The notes under the pieces are model-generated. The model worked only from the letters and a program-made list of their open reading frames with translations, searched no databases and was not told where the DNA came from. The translations under genes were made by a program, and so were the position numbers. From Halobaculum litoreum (GTDB lineage: Archaea > Halobacteriota > Halobacteria > Halobacteriales > Haloferacaceae), in contig NZ_CP126156.1 of NCBI RefSeq assembly GCF_030127125.1, forward strand, positions 1,860,001 to 1,924,000: a stretch of DNA of 64,000 nt, given 5' to 3'. The first letter of the stretch is position 1. Each line of letters starts with the position of its first letter. Shown here piece after piece: positions 45,363 to 56,459 of the stretch.

Positions 45363-46667
45363 CTACGGGCTCAGGCGCTGGCGGTCGCGCGGGAACAGGA
45401 CGGCCTCGCGGATGTTGTCGAGGTCGAGCATCGTCATGAGGAGGCGCTCGGCGCCCATCCCCCAGCCGGCGTGGGGCGGCATGCCGTAGCGGAACATCTT
45501 CGTGTAGTAGTCGAACTCCTCGGGGTCGAGCCCCTGCTGCTCGAAGCCGGCGATGAGCTCCTCGTAGCGGTGCTCGCGCTGGCCGCCCGAGACGAGCTCC
45601 ATGCGCGGGTGCATCATGTCGAAGCCGGTCGACTTGTCGGGCTCGTCGTCGTGGTCCTTGATGTAGAACGGCTTCACCTCCGAGGGCCAGTCGGTGATGA
45701 AGTAGTGCTCGCCGACCGCCTGCCCGAGGACGTGCTCGGCCTCCGTCGACAGGTCGTCGCCCCACGCGAGGTGCTCGTCGAGTTCGCCCGTCGCGTTGAT
45801 GCGGTCGAGCGCCTCCTGGTAGCTCAGACGCGGGAAGTCGCCCTCGGGGACCGCGAACTCGTCGGCGAGGCCGAGCGTCTCCAGCTCGTCGGCGCAGTTC
45901 TCGGCGACGGCCTCGTAGGCAGCCGTCGTGACGGCCTCGGCGACGTCCATCGCCTCGGTGTGGTCACAGAAGGCGCCCTCGAAGTCGATGGAGTGGGCCT
46001 CGTTGAGGTGGCGCGGCGTGTTGTGCTCCTCGGCGCGGAAGATCGGGCCGATCTCGAACACGCGCTCGAGGTTGGAGCCGGCCATCAGCTGCTTGAACAG
46101 CTGCGGGCTCTGGTTCATGAACGCCTCCTCGCCGAAGTACGAGATCGGGAACAGCTCCGTGCCGCCCTCGGTCCCGGTGGCGACGATCTTCGGCGTGTTG
46201 ATCTCCGTGGCCTCGTGGCCGCGGAAGGCGTCGCGGACCGCCCGGAGGAGCTCCGCGCGGATCTCGAAGATGGCCTGTACCTCCGGCTTCCGGAGGTCGA
46301 GCGTGCGGTTGTTCAGGCGGGTCGGGAGCTCGGCGTCGACCTTGCCGGAGGGGTCCAGCGGCAGTTCGGGGTCGGCGGGGGCGACGACCTCGATGTCGGT
46401 CGGGACGACCTCGACGCCGGTGGGCGCGCGGGGCTCCTCCTTCACGTCGCCCTCGACCTTGAGGACGGACTCGCGGTGGGCGTCGAGCCCGGTGTCGACC
46501 ATCGCCTCGTCCATCTCGTCTTTCTCGAGTTTGACCTGGATCTTCCCCGTCTTGTCGCGGAGGATCAGGAACGCGATGCCGCCGAGGTCGCGGGTCTCGT
46601 GGACCCAGCCGGCGACGGTGACCGCCTCGCCGGGGGTCGCGTCCGCCGTGTAGGTTCGGCCCTGCAT
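45363..46667 (-). CDS. aspS: aspartate--tRNA(Asp/Asn) ligase
   Basis: 434 residues, intact. An N-terminal OB anticodon-binding domain ([23 protein letters not shown]), a class II core with [22 protein letters not shown], motif 2 [19 protein letters not shown] and motif 3 [16 protein letters not shown]. It is the archaeal short AspRS form. In haloarchaea such enzymes are usually non-discriminating and also charge tRNA-Asn, later corrected by GatCAB. A TATA-like agtttaaag lies 24-31 bases upstream. Confidence 0.95.
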   Translation of the reverse strand: MQGRTYTADATPGEAVTVAGWVHETRDLGGIAFLILRDKTGKIQVKLEKDEMDEAMVDTGLDAHRESVLKVEGDVKEEPRAPTGVEVVPTDIEVVAPADPELPLDPSGKVDAELPTRLNNRTLDLRKPEVQAIFEIRAELLRAVRDAFRGHEATEINTPKIVATGTEGGTELFPISYFGEEAFMNQSPQLFKQLMAGSNLERVFEIGPIFRAEEHNTPRHLNEAHSIDFEGAFCDHTEAMDVAEAVTTAAYEAVAENCADELETLGLADEFAVPEGDFPRLSYQEALDRINATGELDEHLAWGDDLSTEAEHVLGQAVGEHYFITDWPSEVKPFYIKDHDDEPDKSTGFDMMHPRMELVSGGQREHRYEELIAGFEQQGLDPEEFDYYTKMFRYGMPPHAGWGMGAERLLMTMLDLDNIREAVLFPRDRQRLSP

Positions 46668-46689
46668 GCCCGTGGCTACCCGCGCGAGA

Positions 46690-46699
46690 CTTTAAACTC
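46690..46699 (-). promoter_or_regulatory. TATA-like box gagtttaaag for aspS
   Basis: On the minus strand 23-32 bases before the ATG at 46667. It fits a leaderless aspS transcript. Confidence 0.5.
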
Positions 46700-46863
46700 G
46701 GTCGATCCCCGCCGTCACACCTCGTGAACACGTACCACGGACGATCCGTGTCGGTCGGGGGGCGGGCGACCGGCGTGGGCCGCGCGTCGCGCTCGACGGA
46801 CGCGTCCGACGCACGGCGTCCACGTGGGGTACGCTTATCCCTCCCCCATCGAATCGACACGCA

Positions 46864-48137
46864 GTGACGAACACGGGCCGTGACGGGGGGCCGAGCGACG
46901 CAACCGACAGCCGCGGCCTCGCGGGCGACGGCGGGGCGGCGGCCGCGGACGCGGACCACCCGCCGGACGACGACCCCGGCGGCCCGGCGTGGTTCTCGAC
47001 GGCGCTGGCCGCCAGCGGCGTGTTCACCGGCGCGCTCGTCGTCGGGACGGCCGGGCTCGCGTTCACCTCGCCCGGGCGGAGCCCGGGGTCGATCGTGTTG
47101 GGGCTCGTCGGGCCGCTGTGTGCGGTGTGGGCGTACGGCGCGGTGCTGGCGTGGGTCGCGCGGACCCGCCCGCCGCGGCGCCACCACGCCCGCCTCGCCG
47201 GCTGGCTCGTGATCGGGGTGATCCCGCTGGTCGTCGGCGCGGTTGTGATGCAGGCGTACAGCGCCGCCGTCGGGGCGCTCGACACGTTCTCGCCGGCGGC
47301 CGCCGGCGGGTGGCCTGCGGCGGCGTCGTGTTCGGCGCCGCCGTCGGCGTCGGCGACGTGCGCACCCGGATGCGGACCGCCGAGGCCGAGGAGGCGAACG
47401 CGCGCTTCGAGCGGCTCGTCGAGGTGCTCACGGTGTTGAACCGGGTGTTGCGCCACGACGTGCGCAACGACCTCACGGTGATCGCGGGGTACATCGACCT
47501 CGCGCGCCGCGAGGGCGACGCGTCGATCCACGAGTACCTCGACGGGATCGAGGCGCGCGCCGAGCGCATCGAGCGCCTCAGCGACCACGCCCGCATGGCC
47601 GAGGACGCCGTGCTTGGCGACGACGCCGTCGAGGGGACGACCGACCTCGCGCTCGTCGCCGAGCGGGTCGTCGGCACCATCGCCCGGGACTTCCCCGCGG
47701 CGTCCGTGTCGGTGCGCGTCGAGTCCGCCGACGCCGGCGCCCGGGTGCCGGGCCACGACCTGCTCGAGTCCGCGGTCCACAACGTCGTCGAGAACGCCGT
47801 CGAACACGCCGGCCGCGACGACCCGACCGTCGAGGTGACGGTCCGCGTGCGCCCCGCCGACGCCGCGACGGACGGCGGTCGCCCGCGGCTCCCGACCGGC
47901 GACCCCGCGGGGACGGTCGTGGAGGTGGTCGTCGCCGACGACGGGCCGGGGTTCCCGGAGCGCGAGCGCACCGTGTTGGAGGAGGGCGGCGAGGACGCGC
48001 TTGAGTCCAGCTCCGGGATGGGGCTGTGGGTGGTCCACTGGATCGTCGACGCCGTCGGCGGCGTGACGACCGTCGCGGACCGCGAGGGCGGCGGGAGCGT
48101 CGTCACCCTCCGGTTCCCGCGGGTCGACGACGTCTGA
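46864..48137 (+). CDS. membrane histidine kinase, one frameshift
   Basis: About 424 residues after adding one base near 47313. A disordered acidic N-terminus is followed by three or four helices (about 42-165, haloarchaeal 7TM-like sensor stub), then the dimerisation helix RVLRHDVRNDLTVIAGYIDLA, N-box NVVENAVEHAGR, VVADDGPGF and GMGLWVVHWIVDAVGG. GTG start with a TATA-like gcttatcc about 25-30 bases upstream. Orphan, with no adjacent response regulator. Confidence 0.83.
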
Positions 48138-48236
48138 CGGGCCGGCACGGCACGGGACGAACTGCGAGGGGAACGGACCGGGAAGAACGAACCGCGGGAG
48201 GAACGGACTGCGGGAAGAGCGTGCGGGCGGCGCGGC

Positions 48237-48959
48237 TCAGGCGTCGGCGAGTTCCGCCTGGGCGTCCTTCACGCCCTCGACGGTCTCGCGGACGGCGTCG
48301 GCGCCCTCGTCGTGGAGGAGGTCGCCGACGACGACGGCGTCGGCCACCTGCCCCATCGCGTGGGCGTCGTCGTAGTCGTGGACGCCGCCGCCGTAGAACA
48401 GCGTCGACTCCTCGAGCGCGTCGTGGGCCGCCTTCACCGTCTCGCGGTCGCCGAGCGTCCCCGAGTACTCGACGTAGACGATGTCCTGGCCGAACATCTT
48501 CTCGGCCACGCGGGCGTACGCGCCCACCTCCTCGGGCGTGAGGTCGCAGTCGGCGCTGGTGAGCTGAGCGGCCGACGCCTCGGGGTTGAGCACGATGTAC
48601 GCCTCCGTGTGGGTGCGCTCCCAGTCGAGGTCGTCGGCGATGCGGACCCACTCCTTGTGGGCGCCGGTGATCCAGAACGGCTCGCCGGCGTTGAACACCG
48701 TCGGGATGAGGTAGCCGTCGAGCGCCTCGTCGTCGACGACGACCGCCGGGTTCGACGGCTCCTGGTACAGCGGCACGTCGTGGGCCTTGCACGCCTCGAT
48801 GACGCGGGTGGCCTTCTCGGAGGTCACGTCGAGGGTGCCGCCGATCTCGATGGCGTCCGTGCCGGTCTTGCAGGCGTCGGCGAACGTCTCGTCGCCGTGT
48901 AACTCCTTGTCGGGGTCGATCTTGAGGATGTGGTCCCACTCCTCCCACGGGGCGCTCAT
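48237..48959 (-). CDS. phosphoglycerol geranylgeranyltransferase (GGGP synthase)
   Basis: 240 residues, intact. TIM-barrel sequence [61 protein letters not shown] and [20 protein letters not shown], all hallmarks of the archaeal PcrB-like GGGPS family. It joins sn-glycerol-1-phosphate and geranylgeranyl diphosphate, the first committed step of archaeal lipid synthesis. A ttttagccc box lies about 30 bases upstream. Confidence 0.94.
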   Translation of the reverse strand: MSAPWEEWDHILKIDPDKELHGDETFADACKTGTDAIEIGGTLDVTSEKATRVIEACKAHDVPLYQEPSNPAVVVDDEALDGYLIPTVFNAGEPFWITGAHKEWVRIADDLDWERTHTEAYIVLNPEASAAQLTSADCDLTPEEVGAYARVAEKMFGQDIVYVEYSGTLGDRETVKAAHDALEESTLFYGGGVHDYDDAHAMGQVADAVVVGDLLHDEGADAVRETVEGVKDAQAELADA

Positions 48960-49029
48960 GTTGGTGGTGGTGGTGTGCAGAGGGCTAAAAAGGGCGCGGA
49001 TGCGGGCGGTACGTGCCGCGGGCCGTCGT

Positions 49030-49824
49030 CTACGCCGTCAGCGCCCGGTAGTACGACACGGAGAACACCCCGACGAACCCGCCGAACAGCGTCCCGAGGA
49101 CGGCCACGAGCGCCGACACGGCGACCGCGCCGAGCGACGGGAGGCCGACGGTGAACGGGTCCGGCGTCGGCGTCGGGGGCGCGGCCAGCACCGACGAGAG
49201 GCCGACGACGAGGCCGAACCCGCCCCCGAGGACGCCCACGAGCAGGGTGTAGCCGAGGACGCTCGCGAGGTTGCGTCGCACGACCGCGTAGCTGTGTTTG
49301 ACCGAGCCGAGCGCGTCGTACCCGTCGACGACGATGGCCTGGGCGTAGAACTGGACGACGAACACGAGCAGGAGGTACGCCACGACGATCGCCGCCGCGA
49401 CGAGCCCGGCCGCGACGAGCAGCGGCGTACTCGGCGTGCCGCCGCCGGGGTAGAGGCTCACCACGCCGACGACGCCCGCGACGAACGCGACGATCCCGAA
49501 CGCGAGGTTCACGCCGACGAGGAGCAGGTACACGAGGAACACCTGCACGAAGTTCGCCTTCCCGGCGGCGACGAACGTCGACAGCGACGTGCGCCCGTCG
49601 AGCGCCTCGTCGGCCATGCCGATGAACCCGGCCTGTACGAACGGGGCCGCGACGAGGAACACCGCCGACACCGCGAGCGACAGCAGACTGGCGAGCAGCG
49701 GCGCGCTCGACCGGAGGAGCAGTTGCGGGGTCTGCAACAGCAACAACACGAGGAGGGGCACGAACAGGACGGGGTTGCGGAGGAGCGTCGACGGCGTTCG
49801 CCGGAGGGCGGACAGGAGGGCCAT
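49030..49824 (-). CDS. six-helix membrane protein (DUF7847-like)
   Basis: 264 residues with six long hydrophobic segments. The pattern [66 protein letters not shown] is shared by a haloarchaeal family I recall as DUF7847. It looks like a small-molecule-free membrane domain similar to GlpM/Yip families. Function unknown. A gctttaca box lies 27-35 bases upstream. Confidence 0.72.
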   Translation of the reverse strand: MALLSALRRTPSTLLRNPVLFVPLLVLLLLQTPQLLLRSSAPLLASLLSLAVSAVFLVAAPFVQAGFIGMADEALDGRTSLSTFVAAGKANFVQVFLVYLLLVGVNLAFGIVAFVAGVVGVVSLYPGGGTPSTPLLVAAGLVAAAIVVAYLLLVFVVQFYAQAIVVDGYDALGSVKHSYAVVRRNLASVLGYTLLVGVLGGGFGLVVGLSSVLAAPPTPTPDPFTVGLPSLGAVAVSALVAVLGTLFGGFVGVFSVSYYRALTA

Positions 49825-49850
49825 AGCTCACCACTCGCTCACCCCCCCTG

Positions 49851-49860
49851 TAAAGCTACT
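49851..49860 (-). promoter_or_regulatory. TATA-like box agtagcttta
   Basis: On the minus strand 27-36 bases before the ATG at 49824. Position and sequence fit a basal haloarchaeal promoter. Confidence 0.4.
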
Positions 49861-49896
49861 GACGTTCGGCCGCCGAGCCGCCCCGCCCCGGCGACG

Positions 49897-52427
49897 CTAG
49901 TCCGCCTTCGCCTGCCAGTCGCGCACGGTGTCGGGGCCGACGCCGTCGAGTTCGTCGGCGAGCGCGTCGGGCTCCACCTCCTTGAGCGAGGGGACGTCCT
50001 CGACGCCGGCGTCCTTCAGCTTCTTCGCGGTCTTCTCGCCGACGCCCTCGATGGTCTCCAGCTTCCGACCCCGCCTGCCGGGACTGGTACTCGCGGTAGT
50101 TGCAGATGGGACAGCCGAGTTCCCACGGCTCGTCGCCCGAGTGGACCACCAGGTGCGGGAGGTCGTGCTCCTCGCACGTCTCGTCGGTCACCTCGATCTC
50201 GCCGCGGCGCGGCAGCGGCAGCGAGTAGTCGCAGTCCGGATACCGGGTACAGCCGACGAGCCGCGACCCCGAGCGCAGGCGCTTGATCGCCAGCTTCCCG
50301 TCGTGTTCCTCGCCGCAGTCGGGGCAGACGCCGATCACCTCGTCGTCCTCCTCGTCGGCCTCGTCGGCCTTGCACTGCGGGCAGCCGTGGACGAACGTCT
50401 TGCGCCCGGCGAGCATCTTCACCTCGTTCAGCCCGTGGTCCTCGCAGACGTCGTCGAGGATGAGCGGCTTGCCCGTCGACGGGAGCGGGAGCGTGTACTC
50501 GCAGTCGGGGTAGCCGTCACAGCCCACGAAGTACGACCCGGCGCGCGACTTGCGCACGAGCAGGGTGTCGCCGCACTCGGGACACGGGCCGAGCTGTTTG
50601 TCCGCCTTCAGCGACTTCTGGAGGTGGTCGCCAACGGCCTCGCGCGACTCGGCGAGTTCGTCGAACACCTGCGCGAGCATCTCGCGGGACTCGTCGGCGA
50701 CCTCGTCGAAGTTCTTCTCGCCGGCGGCGATCGCCTGCATGTCCGCCTCCAGTTGGGCGGTCATCTCGTCGCTCACGATGCGGTCGGCGAACTCCTCGCT
50801 GGCCTCGACGACCGCCTTCGCGAGGCCGGTGGGTCGCGGCGGGTCGCTCTCGATGTAGCCGCGGTCGTACAGCTTCTGGATCACGTCGTGGCGGGTCGCC
50901 TTCGTCCCGATGCCCATCTCCTCCATCGTCTCGATGAGCCGCGACTGCCCGTAGCGACGCGGCGGCTGGGTCTGCTTGGCCTCGAACTCGGTGTCGGCCA
51001 CCGCGAGCGCCTCCCCCCTTCGACACGTCGGGGACGAAGCTCTCGTTGGTCGAGAAGTACGGGTACACGCGGTGGTACCCCCTCCTCGACGAGACGCTTC
51101 CCGTTGGACTTCAGGCGGAGCGGGCCGTCGTCGACGCCGACGGCGTCGTCGCCCTCCTCGATCTCGGTGACGACGCGCAGGTGCTCCCACTCGGCGTCGG
51201 GCGCGCACGTCGCGAGGAACCGCCGCACGACCAGTTCGTACACCTCCCACTCGTCCTCGGAGACGTCCGAGGCCGCGGGGATCTCGCCGGTCGGGTGGAT
51301 CGGCGGGTGGTCGGTCGTCTCCTCGTCGCCCTCGGTGGGGGTGATGTCGTCGAGGTCCAGCAGCGACTCGGCGTCGTCGCCGAAGCCCCGCCCCGACGCC
51401 AACTCGTCGAGCAGTTCGCGCTCGTCGAGGTCCTCCGGGTAGACGGTGTTGTCCGTCCGCGGGTAGGTGATGAACCCGCCGTGTACAGGTCCTCGGCGAT
51501 GCTCATCGCCCGCTGGGCGGAGTAGCCGATGGAGGAGGCCGCGCGGATGAACTGCGTCGTGTTGAACGGCGCGGGCGGCTCGTCGGTGCGGCTCCGGCGG
51601 CGGACCGAAGCGACCGTCGCGGTCTCGGCCTCCCGCAGCCGGCCGTACACCGCCTCGGCGGTCGCCTCGTCCCAGACGCGCTCGGCCTCGGTGCCGTCGT
51701 CGTCCTCGTAGAAGTACTGCGCCTCGAACGCCTCGTCGACGTCGTCGGCGGCCTTCAGCAGGTCGGCGAACAGCTCCCAGTAGTCCTCGGGGTCGAACGC
51801 CTCGATCTCGCGCTCGCGGTCGACGATCAGCTTCAGCGTCGGCCCCTGCACCCGCCCGACGGAGATGAAGTCGTTGCCGAGTTGGCGCGCCGACAGCGAG
51901 AGGAACCGCGTCAGCGACGCGCCCCAGATGAGGTCGATGATCTGGCGCGCCTCGCCCGCGGCCGCCAGGTCGAAGTCGATCTCGTCGCGGTTCTCGAACG
52001 CCTCGGTCACCTCCCGTTCCGTGATCGACGAGAAGCGCACCCGGTCGACGGGCACGTCCTCGTTCACCTCGCGGATCAGCTCGTACGCCTCCTTGCCGAT
52101 CAGTTCCCCCTCGCGGTCGTAGTCGGTCGCGATGACGACGCGGTCGGCCTCCCGCGACAGCAGGCGCAGCGCCCGGACGATGTCCTCCTGCGTCGGCCGC
52201 TTGCGGACCGGCGCGTCGATCAACTCGACCGGCTCGACGTCGCGCCAGTCGTCGTACTCCGGCGGGAAGTCCACCGCGACGACGTGGCCCGACAGCCCGA
52301 TACAGCGGGTGCCGCCCCAGCGGTAGACGTTGACGCCGGCGCGGCGCTCGGTGTCGAAGTCCTCCCCCGACAGGATCTCCGAGAGGCGCCGCGCGGCGTT
52401 GTCCTTCTCGGTGACGATGAGTTCCAT
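49897..52427 (-). CDS. topA: DNA topoisomerase I (type IA), four indels in the read
   Basis: Restored length is about 840 residues. Toprim is at the start (LIVTEKDNAARR, VIATDYDREGELIG). The type IA core has FISVGRVQGPTLKLIVDRE and the catalytic GFITYPRTDN, with Tyr as nucleophile. Three or four C-terminal zinc ribbons follow (CPECGDTLLVRK, CPDCGEEHDG), then an HhH tail LETIEGVGEKTAKKLKDAG. Frame changes are needed at 51475-51477 (-1), 51078-51082 (+1), 51013-51018 (+1) and 50065-50066 (+1). An essential gene with four indels argues for sequencing error. It relaxes negatively supercoiled DNA. Confidence 0.93.
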
Positions 52428-52540
52428 CAGTTGCCCGGGGATAAGCCGAAACCCGGGGTAAAGCTTTCGCGGTCCGACACGGACGCCCGCGGCGCCCGCC
52501 CGCCCCCGTCCGGGGACCCGACGCCGCGGCCGACGGGCCG

Positions 52541-53974
52541 CTACTCGCGGCCGGCGCGCTCGTCGGCGACCTTGTGGAGGTGCCACCGGTCGTACAGGAG
52601 GTCGACGCGCGGGCCGCGGCCGCCGCCGGACGGGTCGTCGCGACCGTCGCGGCCGTCCGCGTCGTCGCCGACGCGGAACTCGACGGGCACCGACTCGCCG
52701 GCCTCGTTCGGCGTGTGGAACGTGTGCGGGTCGTCGGTGCCGACGAGCGGGAGCGACTCCCCGCCGAGGGGACCGGCGAGTTCGAGGCGGAGGCCCCCGC
52801 CGTCGCGGGCGACGTACGCCCGTTGTAGCCCCCGGTAGGCGGCGTACTCCCCGGTGAGCCGGTCGAAGCGCCGTCGGCGCTCGACGAACGGCACCGCCTC
52901 GGCCGGGTCCGCGCCGAGCGCGCACGCGAACACGGCCTCGCCGAGGCGGACCAGCGGGTAGTCGGGCGCCGAGTTGGCGGCGACGGCGACGCCGAGGTCG
53001 GCCTCGCGACTGAAGCCGACGTACGCGGAGGAGACGGCGATCGACCCCGAGTGCCCGACCAGGTCGTGGCCGCACGCCTCGCGGGTGCGCCAGCCGTAGC
53101 CGTACGGCCCGCTCGGGGTGTCGACGCGGCCCTCGGTGAGCGCCGCGGCCGTCGCCGGCGACACCACCTCGCGGCCGTCGAGCGTGCCCTCGTTCAAGAA
53201 CAGGCGGGCGTACCGCCCGAGGTGGTCGACGGACGCGAACAGGCCGCCGGCGGGGCGCGACAGCTCCCGCGTCGGCACCGACGCCGCCACGGTGTCGTCG
53301 TCCTCGTGGAGGTACAGCGTCGCGTGGTCGTCGTCCATCGCGAACGCCGCGTCGTCGAAGGTGGCGCGGTCGAGCCCGAGCGGCTCCAGCACGTGTTCGG
53401 CGACGTAGCGGCCGTACTCGCGCCCGGTGTTCGCCTCGATCACGTCGCCCAGCAGGACGTACCCCTCGTTGCTGTAGGCGAACCGCTCGCCCGGCGGGGC
53501 CACGCGCTCCCCGCCGGCGACGGCGTCCTCGACGTGGGCGCGGACGTCGTCGCGCGAGGACAGCGCGATCGTGTCCGTCGAGCGCCGCAGGCGCCGCCCG
53601 ATGAGCGCCTCGCTCGTCCCGAGCGACGGCAGCCCCGACGTGTGCGACAGGAGGTGGCCGAGGCGCACGGGCTCGTCGTCGTCGCCGCCGAGGTCGACGT
53701 CGAGGTGCGTCGACACCGGGTCGTCGAAGTCGAGCATCCCCGCCGCCCGCAGTTGGGCCAGCGCCAGCGCCGTGACGGACTTCGTGACCGAGCCGACGCC
53801 GTACAGCGTGTCGGGCGACGCGGGACGGTTGCCCGCGAGGTCCCGCGAGCCGAACGCGTCGGCGTACACCGTCCCCGCGCGGTCGACGACCCGGACGCTG
53901 ACCCCGGGGAGTCGGTCGCGTCGCACGGTCCGTCGCAGCAGGGCGGCCGCCCGCGCCCGGTCGTCCTCGTTCAT
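52541..53974 (-). CDS. serine hydrolase of the class C beta-lactamase/penicillin-binding family
   Basis: 477 residues. The active-site SxxK is in GSVTKSVTALALAQ, YxN is FAYSNEGYVLLGDV, and the third motif is GHSGSIAVSSAY. A C-terminal beta domain (about 360-470) follows the hydrolase. No signal peptide, so it is probably cytosolic. Such archaeal enzymes hydrolyse esters or amides of unknown kind. They are not evidence of antibiotic resistance. Confidence 0.88.
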   Translation of the reverse strand: MNEDDRARAAALLRRTVRRDRLPGVSVRVVDRAGTVYADAFGSRDLAGNRPASPDTLYGVGSVTKSVTALALAQLRAAGMLDFDDPVSTHLDVDLGGDDDEPVRLGHLLSHTSGLPSLGTSEALIGRRLRRSTDTIALSSRDDVRAHVEDAVAGGERVAPPGERFAYSNEGYVLLGDVIEANTGREYGRYVAEHVLEPLGLDRATFDDAAFAMDDDHATLYLHEDDDTVAASVPTRELSRPAGGLFASVDHLGRYARLFLNEGTLDGREVVSPATAAALTEGRVDTPSGPYGYGWRTREACGHDLVGHSGSIAVSSAYVGFSREADLGVAVAANSAPDYPLVRLGEAVFACALGADPAEAVPFVERRRRFDRLTGEYAAYRGLQRAYVARDGGGLRLELAGPLGGESLPLVGTDDPHTFHTPNEAGESVPVEFRVGDDADGRDGRDDPSGGGRGPRVDLLYDRWHLHKVADERAGRE

Positions 53975-54069
53975 GCTCGGGCGTCGGGCCGGACCGCCTT
54001 CAAGCCGCCTCCCCGCACGCCGGGTGCCGCTTCCCGAAGGGGTATCCCCCGGGCCGCCCCCGGACGGGT

Positions 54070-54813
54070 ATGCCCGAGACCGAACACGATCTGGCGACGA
54101 TGACGTGGGAGGACGCCGGCGACCGCTTCCTCGTCGCCGACGGCGTCGTCGTCCCCACCGGCTCCACCGAACAGCACTCCGTCCACCTCCCGCTGTCGAC
54201 CGACAGCCTCCGCGCGGACCACCTCTCGGCGGCGTTAGTGGAGGCCGCCCCCGACCACGACCTCGCCCTCCTGCGCGCGCCGACGCTCCCGTACGGCTAC
54301 AGCGAGCACCACATGGCCTTCCCCGGCACCGTGACGCTCTCGCAGGACACGTACAAGCGGGCCCTCATCGACGTCGGCGCCTCCCTCGCCGAGCACGGCG
54401 CCGAGCGCGTGGTCTTCCTCAACTGCCACGGCGGGAACACGGAGGCGCTGGCGCTCGCGCGCGACCGTCTCAACCGCGACCACGACACGACCGCCCACGT
54501 CGTCCACTGGACCGACCACGGCCGCGACGAGTTGGAGGAGCACTTCGGCGACGGCTGGGGCCACGCCGGCGACCACGAGACCAGCTTCGTCGAACTCGTG
54601 CGCGAGGACCTCGTGAAGGCCGACGAGAAACAGCCGCAGAACGCGAAGGACCTGCCCGAGACGACCTCGTGGACGTACTTCTCGGACGTGACCGAGTTGG
54701 GCGGGCTGGGCGACCCGACGAACTCCGACCCCGAGTTCATGGCACAGGTGGTGGAGCACACGACCGAGCGGATTCTCGAGGCGCTGAACGAGGACATCGA
54801 GAACGGGTGGTGA
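54070..54813 (+). CDS. creatininase family amidohydrolase
   Basis: 247 residues, ATG 54070 with a gggtatcc box about 25-30 bases upstream. The metal site is visible: GSTEQHSVHLPLSTDS (Glu, His, Asp), LNCHGGNTEALALA (His) and GHAGDHETSFVELV (Glu). The pocket sequence YGYSEHHMAFPGTVTLS is typical of the family. Relatives act on creatinine, formamidopyrimidines and peptide-derived cofactors. The exact reaction here is open. In classical members the first motif has Gly-Pro-His (EQHGPHLP); Ser-Val replaces Gly-Pro here. Confidence 0.86.
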   Translation: MPETEHDLATMTWEDAGDRFLVADGVVVPTGSTEQHSVHLPLSTDSLRADHLSAALVEAAPDHDLALLRAPTLPYGYSEHHMAFPGTVTLSQDTYKRALIDVGASLAEHGAERVVFLNCHGGNTEALALARDRLNRDHDTTAHVVHWTDHGRDELEEHFGDGWGHAGDHETSFVELVREDLVKADEKQPQNAKDLPETTSWTYFSDVTELGGLGDPTNSDPEFMAQVVEHTTERILEALNEDIENGW

Positions 54814-54914
54814 CGGCGGAGCGAACGACACGGCCCGCGGGGCTGCGTGCCCCGTGGACACCACGACGCCGCGACCACCGAGGAACTATCCGCTCCGGGC
54901 AGGTCGTTCGACCG

Positions 54915-55328
54915 ATGCCCTCCCTCGACGCGGTCGCGGCTCGACTGCTCCCCGACCGCGAGCCGACGTGGACCGACGTCGCGGTGGCGGTCCTCGCGCT
55001 CGTGTGGCTCCCCGTGCAGATCCTGCAGACGTCGCCCCCGTGGGGGTGGGTCGGCGTCGGGTTCGCCTCGGTGTGGCTCGCGCTCGGTCCCCTCGCGAGG
55101 TCCGACCTCGGACACCGGATCGACGCGCGGTCGGCACGGGTCGGCGTCGCCGGACGGGTGGTCGCCATCGCGGCGGTCGCCGTCGTCCTGTGGACCGGCG
55201 TCGCGACGGTCGAGGCGGCGCGGGACCCACTCCTCGGCCTCAGCGTGGGCGTGTTCGCCGCGGTCCCGCCGTTCGTGTGCCTCCACGTCGCCGTCGCCGG
55301 CCGACCGGAGCGATGGACCGCGGCGTGA
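54915..55328 (+). CDS. small four-helix membrane protein
   Basis: 137 residues from ATG 54915, TATA-like aactatc 25-31 bases upstream. It has hydrophobic segments at about 22-37, 43-58, 77-97 and 107-128 with very short loops. No family recognised. It converges with the bactofilin-like gene. Confidence 0.68.
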   Translation: MPSLDAVAARLLPDREPTWTDVAVAVLALVWLPVQILQTSPPWGWVGVGFASVWLALGPLARSDLGHRIDARSARVGVAGRVVAIAAVAVVLWTGVATVEAARDPLLGLSVGVFAAVPPFVCLHVAVAGRPERWTAA

Positions 55329-55361
55329 GCGGGCGCGGCGGGCGTGCGGGAGCGTCCCGGG

Positions 55362-56459
55362 TCAGGCCGCGGGGTCGCCGCTCGACCCCACCTCGGGCTC
55401 CACCGGCTCCTCGCCGCGCTCGCCCGTCCGCCGGGCGTTCAGCGCGAGCAGGACCGCGCCGGCGCCGATCACCGTGAGCGCGAGGCGGAACAGGCCGCCG
55501 CCGGGGACGAACCGCGAGAGGCCCACGAGGAGGACGCCGCCGAGCAGCGCGTACCAGCGGGCGTACTCGGCGTCCGTGCGGTCGAGCGCCCGGACGCCCC
55601 ACGTCCCGAGGAGGTACGCGCCGAACACCAAGCCGACCCACAGGAGGACGCCGTAAACGACGGCGCCCAACAGGGCCAGCGGGATGCCGACGATCGTGAC
55701 CGCGACCAGCACCAGCAGCACCGGGCCGACCACGAGCGCCGCCAGCCCGAACCCGCCGCTGCGGGCCGTCCGGGTGAGGCCGACGTCGCCGACCTCGGCG
55801 ACGAACCGGGGGAGCAGCGCCAGCAGGAGGCCGCCCAGCGCGAGGTGGGCGAGCACGGTGTAGGCGACGCTCAGCCACGAGGGGATCGCGAACAGCTGGA
55901 CGTCCTCGACGGCGACGCCGCCGAAGTCGAACTGGGTCGCGCGCACGTCGCCGGCGACGCTGGCGCCCTCGTTCGTGAACTGGTCGGCGTCGTACAGGAG
56001 GTCGCCGCCGACGGTCGCGCCCGCGCCGACGACGACCGTACCGGCGTCCAGCGAGAGGGTGCCCTCGGCGGTGCCGTCGATCAGCGCCTCGCCGGCGCCG
56101 ACCTCGGCGTCGCCGACGAGCACGCCGCCCTCGCGGAGGACGAACGAACCCGCGGCGACCTGCGTCTCGCCCTCGACGCGGCCCTCGACGGTGACGGCGC
56201 CGGCGGCGCCGGTGAGGTCGCCGCGCACGACGCCCGTGGGGGCGATCACGACGGTGCCGCCGACGGCGTTCACGCTGCCGTCGACGGTGCCGCGGACGAT
56301 CACGGTGCCGCCGACGGCTTCGAGGTCGTCGGCGACGGTCTCGCCCTCGGCGATCACGACGGTCCCGCCGGCGCGGGAGTCGACGGCCGCGACGGGTGCG
56401 CTCGCGATCACGAGGATTGCGAACAGCACCGCGAGCAACCGCGCTGCTGTGAGTGTCAT
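55362..56459 (-). CDS. secreted bactofilin-like beta-helix protein with four membrane helices
   Basis: 365 residues. A cleavable-looking signal (about 1-25) is followed by a right-handed beta-helix-like repeat region (about 30-175): units such as GGTVIVRGTVDGSVNAVG and GVVRGDLTGAAGAVTVEGRVEG as in polymer-forming cytoskeletal (bactofilin) proteins. Four or five membrane helices (about 200-330) and an acidic tail close it. Bactofilins are normally cytosolic and soluble, so export and a membrane half are unusual. An agttatctc box lies about 30 bases upstream. Confidence 0.77.
   Translation of the reverse strand: MTLTAARLLAVLFAILVIASAPVAAVDSRAGGTVVIAEGETVADDLEAVGGTVIVRGTVDGSVNAVGGTVVIAPTGVVRGDLTGAAGAVTVEGRVEGETQVAAGSFVLREGGVLVGDAEVGAGEALIDGTAEGTLSLDAGTVVVGAGATVGGDLLYDADQFTNEGASVAGDVRATQFDFGGVAVEDVQLFAIPSWLSVAYTVLAHLALGGLLLALLPRFVAEVGDVGLTRTARSGGFGLAALVVGPVLLVLVAVTIVGIPLALLGAVVYGVLLWVGLVFGAYLLGTWGVRALDRTDAEYARWYALLGGVLLVGLSRFVPGGGLFRLALTVIGAGAVLLALNARRTGERGEEPVEPEVGSSGDPAA

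Noticed and set aside
52541-53974. true beta-lactamase
   Set aside because: The fold matches class C serine hydrolases, but no signal peptide or resistance context is present; a general hydrolase is more likely.
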